Below the pieces are notes generated by a model. It saw only the letters and a program-made list of their open reading frames with translations. It searched no databases and was not told where the DNA came from. Positions 5,974-7,965 of a DNA stretch of 7,965 nucleotides are shown here, piece after piece. Both the position numbers and the translations under genes were made by a program. Positions within the stretch are counted from its first letter, which is position 1, and each line of letters opens with the position of its first letter. Origin of the DNA: Acidobacteriota bacterium (GTDB lineage: Bacteria > Acidobacteriota > Vicinamibacteria > Vicinamibacterales > JAFNAJ01); assembly GCA_017860085.1 (NCBI GenBank), contig JAFNAJ010000102.1, positions 1-7,965 on the forward strand, written 5' to 3'.

Positions 5974-5987
5974 TCCCTACGTCCTCG
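5974..5987 (-). repeat. 14-bp ftsQ/ftsZ leader element, ftsQ copy
   Basis: Identical to 3758-3771 (CGAGGACGTAGGGA on the minus strand) and placed at the same 6-nt distance from the start codon. Here it also encodes the last codons and the TAG stop of murC, so the same bases serve as coding sequence, stop codon and ribosome-binding site. Confidence 0.6.
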
Positions 5988-7401
5988 CGTGCCCCGCCGT
6001 TGTCGATCGCCGCTCCTGCAGCGCCTGCAGAATGCGGGGACCGACCGCCCCGATCGAGCCGGCACCGAGCGTAATCACCATGTCCCCCGGTCGTGCCAGG
6101 GCCACCACCGCGCCGGTGACACCTTCGAGGTCACCGACGACATGGACCGGTGTGTCACCGACCTGCCGCACCGCTGCCGCAATCGCCTCGGCCGACGCGC
6201 CGGGAATCGGGCTCTCACCCGCTGGGTACACGTCGGTCAGGACCACTTCGTCTGCCTTCGAGAGCACCTCGCCGAACTGCTGCACCAGTTGCGCGGTTCG
6301 GGTGTAGCGGTGTGGCTGAAAGACCACGAGCAGGCGCCGATCGAGGCCTGCGCGAGCGGCGGCGATGACCGCCCCGATCTCGGCCGGGTGGTGGCCGTAG
6401 TCGTCGACGACCATGACACCCTCGGCCTCGCCGAGCAGCTGGAACCGACGGTCGGCGCCGTGGAACTCGGCGAGCGCTGCCGCGATGCGGTCATACGCGA
6501 TGCCGAGCTCGAGCCCCACTGCCACGGCCGCCAGGGCGTTCGCGAGGTTGTGACGGCCCGGCACCCTCAGGTGCAGCTCTCCCAACAGCTCGATGCCCTC
6601 GCCGACCGGGTCCTGCCTGACGATCTCGCACCGCGAGCCGAAGGCCTCCACGCGCACGTTGCGGGCCCCGATCCCCGCCGCCGGATCGTCGAGACCGTAG
6701 CTGATGACGCGCCGCGTCATCCTTGGCAGCAGCGCCCGCAAGGGCTCGTCGTCGGCGCAGGCGACCACCGCGCCGTAGAACGGCACGCGGTTGGCGAACT
6801 CCACGAACGCGTCGCAGAGGTGTTCGAAGCTGCCGTAGTGATCGAGGTGCTCGCGGTCGACGTTGGTGACGACGCCGATCACGGGCGACAGTTTCAGGAA
6901 CGATCCGTCGCTCTCGTCGGCCTCGGCCACCATCCACTCGCCCCGGCCGAGCCGGGCATTGCTGCCGAACGCGCTCAACTTACCGCCGATGACGGCGGTG
7001 GGATCCAGCCCGGCCCGTTCGAGCACCAACGCGATCATCGACGTCGTCGACGTCTTGCCGTGTGCGCCTGCCACCGCGATCCCGTAACGCAGTCGCATCA
7101 GCTCGGCGAGCATCTCGGCTCGTGGAATGACCGGTATCTGCCGGCGCCGCGCCTCCGACACCTCCGGGTTGTCGGGGCGCACGGCCGAGGACGTGACGAC
7201 GACGTCGGCCGATCCCACGTGCGCCGGGTCATGACCTTCGGATACCGTCACCCCGAGGCGCGCCAGCCGTGCCGTGACGGCCGACGCCTTCAGGTCGGAT
7301 CCGCTCACCTCGTACCCCAGGTTCGCGAGCAACTCGGCGATTCCGCTCATGCCGATGCCCCCGACCCCCACGAAGTGAATGTGGCGCGTGCGTCCCAGCA
7401 C
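5977..7401 (-). CDS. murC: UDP-N-acetylmuramate--L-alanine ligase MurC
   Basis: A cytoplasmic Mur ligase that joins L-alanine to UDP-MurNAc using ATP, the first step of the peptidoglycan stem peptide. The 474-residue protein has three domains. The N-terminal UDP-binding domain starts HIHFVGVGGIGMSGIAELL (7-25). The central ATPase has the P-loop AGAHGKTSTT (111-120), EADESDGSF (160-168) and NVDREHLDHYG (180-190). The GRHNLANALAA hinge (282-292) leads into the C-terminal domain with VDDYGHHPAEI (332-342) and FQPHRYTRT (361-369), and near the end ITLGAGSIG (443-451). DDYGHHP and HRYTRT are characteristic of MurC among Mur ligases. The start is GTG at 7401, with GAGGG (7413-7409) 7 nt upstream inside the last codons of murG; the gap to the murG stop is 4 bp. 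It is followed directly by ftsQ, with no murB or ddl between. Confidence 0.98.
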   Translation of the reverse strand: MLGRTRHIHFVGVGGIGMSGIAELLANLGYEVSGSDLKASAVTARLARLGVTVSEGHDPAHVGSADVVVTSSAVRPDNPEVSEARRRQIPVIPRAEMLAELMRLRYGIAVAGAHGKTSTTSMIALVLERAGLDPTAVIGGKLSAFGSNARLGRGEWMVAEADESDGSFLKLSPVIGVVTNVDREHLDHYGSFEHLCDAFVEFANRVPFYGAVVACADDEPLRALLPRMTRRVISYGLDDPAAGIGARNVRVEAFGSRCEIVRQDPVGEGIELLGELHLRVPGRHNLANALAAVAVGLELGIAYDRIAAALAEFHGADRRFQLLGEAEGVMVVDDYGHHPAEIGAVIAAARAGLDRRLLVVFQPHRYTRTAQLVQQFGEVLSKADEVVLTDVYPAGESPIPGASAEAIAAAVRQVGDTPVHVVGDLEGVTGAVVALARPGDMVITLGAGSIGAVGPRILQALQERRSTTAGHART

Positions 7402-7405
7402 CTGT

Positions 7406-7965
7406 TCACCCTCGCCCTGCAGACGCGTGGCCCGTCGCCAGCGACAAGAGACGATCGACGATCAGGCGCGCGGCGTCTGGCCTCGCGGCCGCCCTGGCAC
7501 GCGCGGCCATGCCGAGTCGACGCTCATCGTCGCCGAGCAGCGCCAGGACGACGTCGGCGAGTCGCGTGCCCGACAACTCGCGCTGCTCGATCATCTCGGC
7601 GGCCCCCAGCCGTACCAGCGCTCCGGCGTTGTGGCGCTGATGATCGTCGGTCGCTGTCGGCAGCGGAATCAAGACCGCCGCCCGGCCCGCAGCCGTGACC
7701 TCTGCCAGCGTCGTCGCCCCGGCACGACAGACGATTACGTCCGCGGCCGCCATGTGTCGATCCATGTCGTCGATGAACGCCTCCACGCGAACGTCCACGT
7801 GGCGCTCTGCGTAAGCTGCGCGCACCGCGTCGAGGTCGTGCACCCCGGTCTGGTGCGTGATCGTCACGGCGCCCCAGGACGACACAATCCGCGGCGCGGC
7901 GTCAATCATCGCCATGTTGATCGCATGAGCGCCCTGAGAGCCCCCAAACACCAGCACCTGCCGTG
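7406..7965 (-). CDS. murG: MurG, lipid II synthase, C-terminal half (cut by window edge)
   Basis: A peripheral inner-membrane glycosyltransferase (GT28) that transfers GlcNAc from UDP-GlcNAc to lipid I, giving lipid II. The frame is open to the right edge, so the 5' half is outside the window; about 185 residues are visible, roughly half of the usual 350-370. Visible motifs in order are the GGSQGAHAIN loop at the start of the C-terminal domain, THQTG, FIDDM, AADVIVCRAGATTLAEVTAAG (which includes the Glu that contacts GlcNAc ribose in E. coli MurG), and DDHQRHNA, the UDP-GlcNAc sugar-binding Gln region. These match E. coli MurG in sequence and order. A GTG at 7957 is internal and not a start, since coding continues upstream of it. 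The gene ends 4 bp before murC, whose ribosome-binding site lies in its last codons, so the two are probably co-transcribed and translationally coupled. Confidence 0.96.
   Translation of the reverse strand, partial: RQVLVFGGSQGAHAINMAMIDAAPRIVSSWGAVTITHQTGVHDLDAVRAAYAERHVDVRVEAFIDDMDRHMAAADVIVCRAGATTLAEVTAAGRAAVLIPLPTATDDHQRHNAGALVRLGAAEMIEQRELSGTRLADVVLALLGDDERRLGMAARARAAARPDAARLIVDRLLSLATGHASAGRG

Noticed and set aside
5686..7698. Very long plus-strand open frame (670 codons) antisense to ftsQ, murC and murG
   Set aside because: It crosses three well-supported genes and their junctions and its product has low-complexity Arg/His/Pro composition. It is an artefact of codon bias.
7955..7957. 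GTG as start codon of a shortened MurG-like gene
   Set aside because: The frame continues to the window edge with sequence matching the MurG GGS-loop strand (RQVLVFGGSQGA), so it is an internal valine codon of a truncated murG.
1..7965. CRISPR arrays, insertion sequences, integrase or attachment sites
   Set aside because: I saw no regularly spaced direct repeats, transposase motifs, terminal inverted repeats or tRNA-end duplications anywhere in the window.

Overview
This is a GC-rich bacterial chromosomal window (roughly two thirds GC by eye, with strong G/C bias at third codon positions). Almost all of it is the downstream end of a division and cell-wall (dcw) cluster on the minus strand. 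In transcription order (right to left) it reads murG (5' end cut by the window edge), murC, ftsQ, ftsA, ftsZ, then a B12-binding-domain radical SAM protein. Facing this block, on the plus strand at the far left, is a small gene whose product resembles SpoVG.

Organism: I see no murB or ddl between murC and ftsQ, no lpxC after ftsZ, and a radical SAM gene in the first position after ftsZ. Together with the GC-rich composition this argues against an enteric-type proteobacterium. My best guess is an acidobacterium (Vicinamibacteria-like), but that rests on general impression and is weak; no rRNA or other marker is present.

Layout. 1-54: possible tail of a plus-strand gene. 55-263: non-coding, rich in inverted repeats. 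264-566: SpoVG-like gene, convergent with the radical SAM gene across 17 bp. 584-2329: radical SAM gene. 2330-2542: the largest gap in the division block. It holds a stem-loop just after ftsZ, an AT-rich island with an extended -10-like motif overlapping a perfect palindrome, and a long interrupted inverted repeat that would form the 5' leader of the radical SAM mRNA. 2543-7965: ftsZ, ftsA, ftsQ, murC and murG, with gaps of 50, 63, 9 and 4 bp.

How the genes work together: MurG makes lipid II, MurC commits UDP-MurNAc to peptide addition, FtsQ is the membrane scaffold of the divisome, FtsA tethers FtsZ to the membrane, and FtsZ forms the cytokinetic ring. All five look intact (murG only as far as visible), with the expected motifs. 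The less ordinary material is mostly non-coding: the structured leader before the radical SAM gene, an identical 14-bp segment at the same distance upstream of the ftsQ and ftsZ start codons, and hairpins after ftsQ, ftsA and ftsZ. I did not find a clearly novel multi-gene system.
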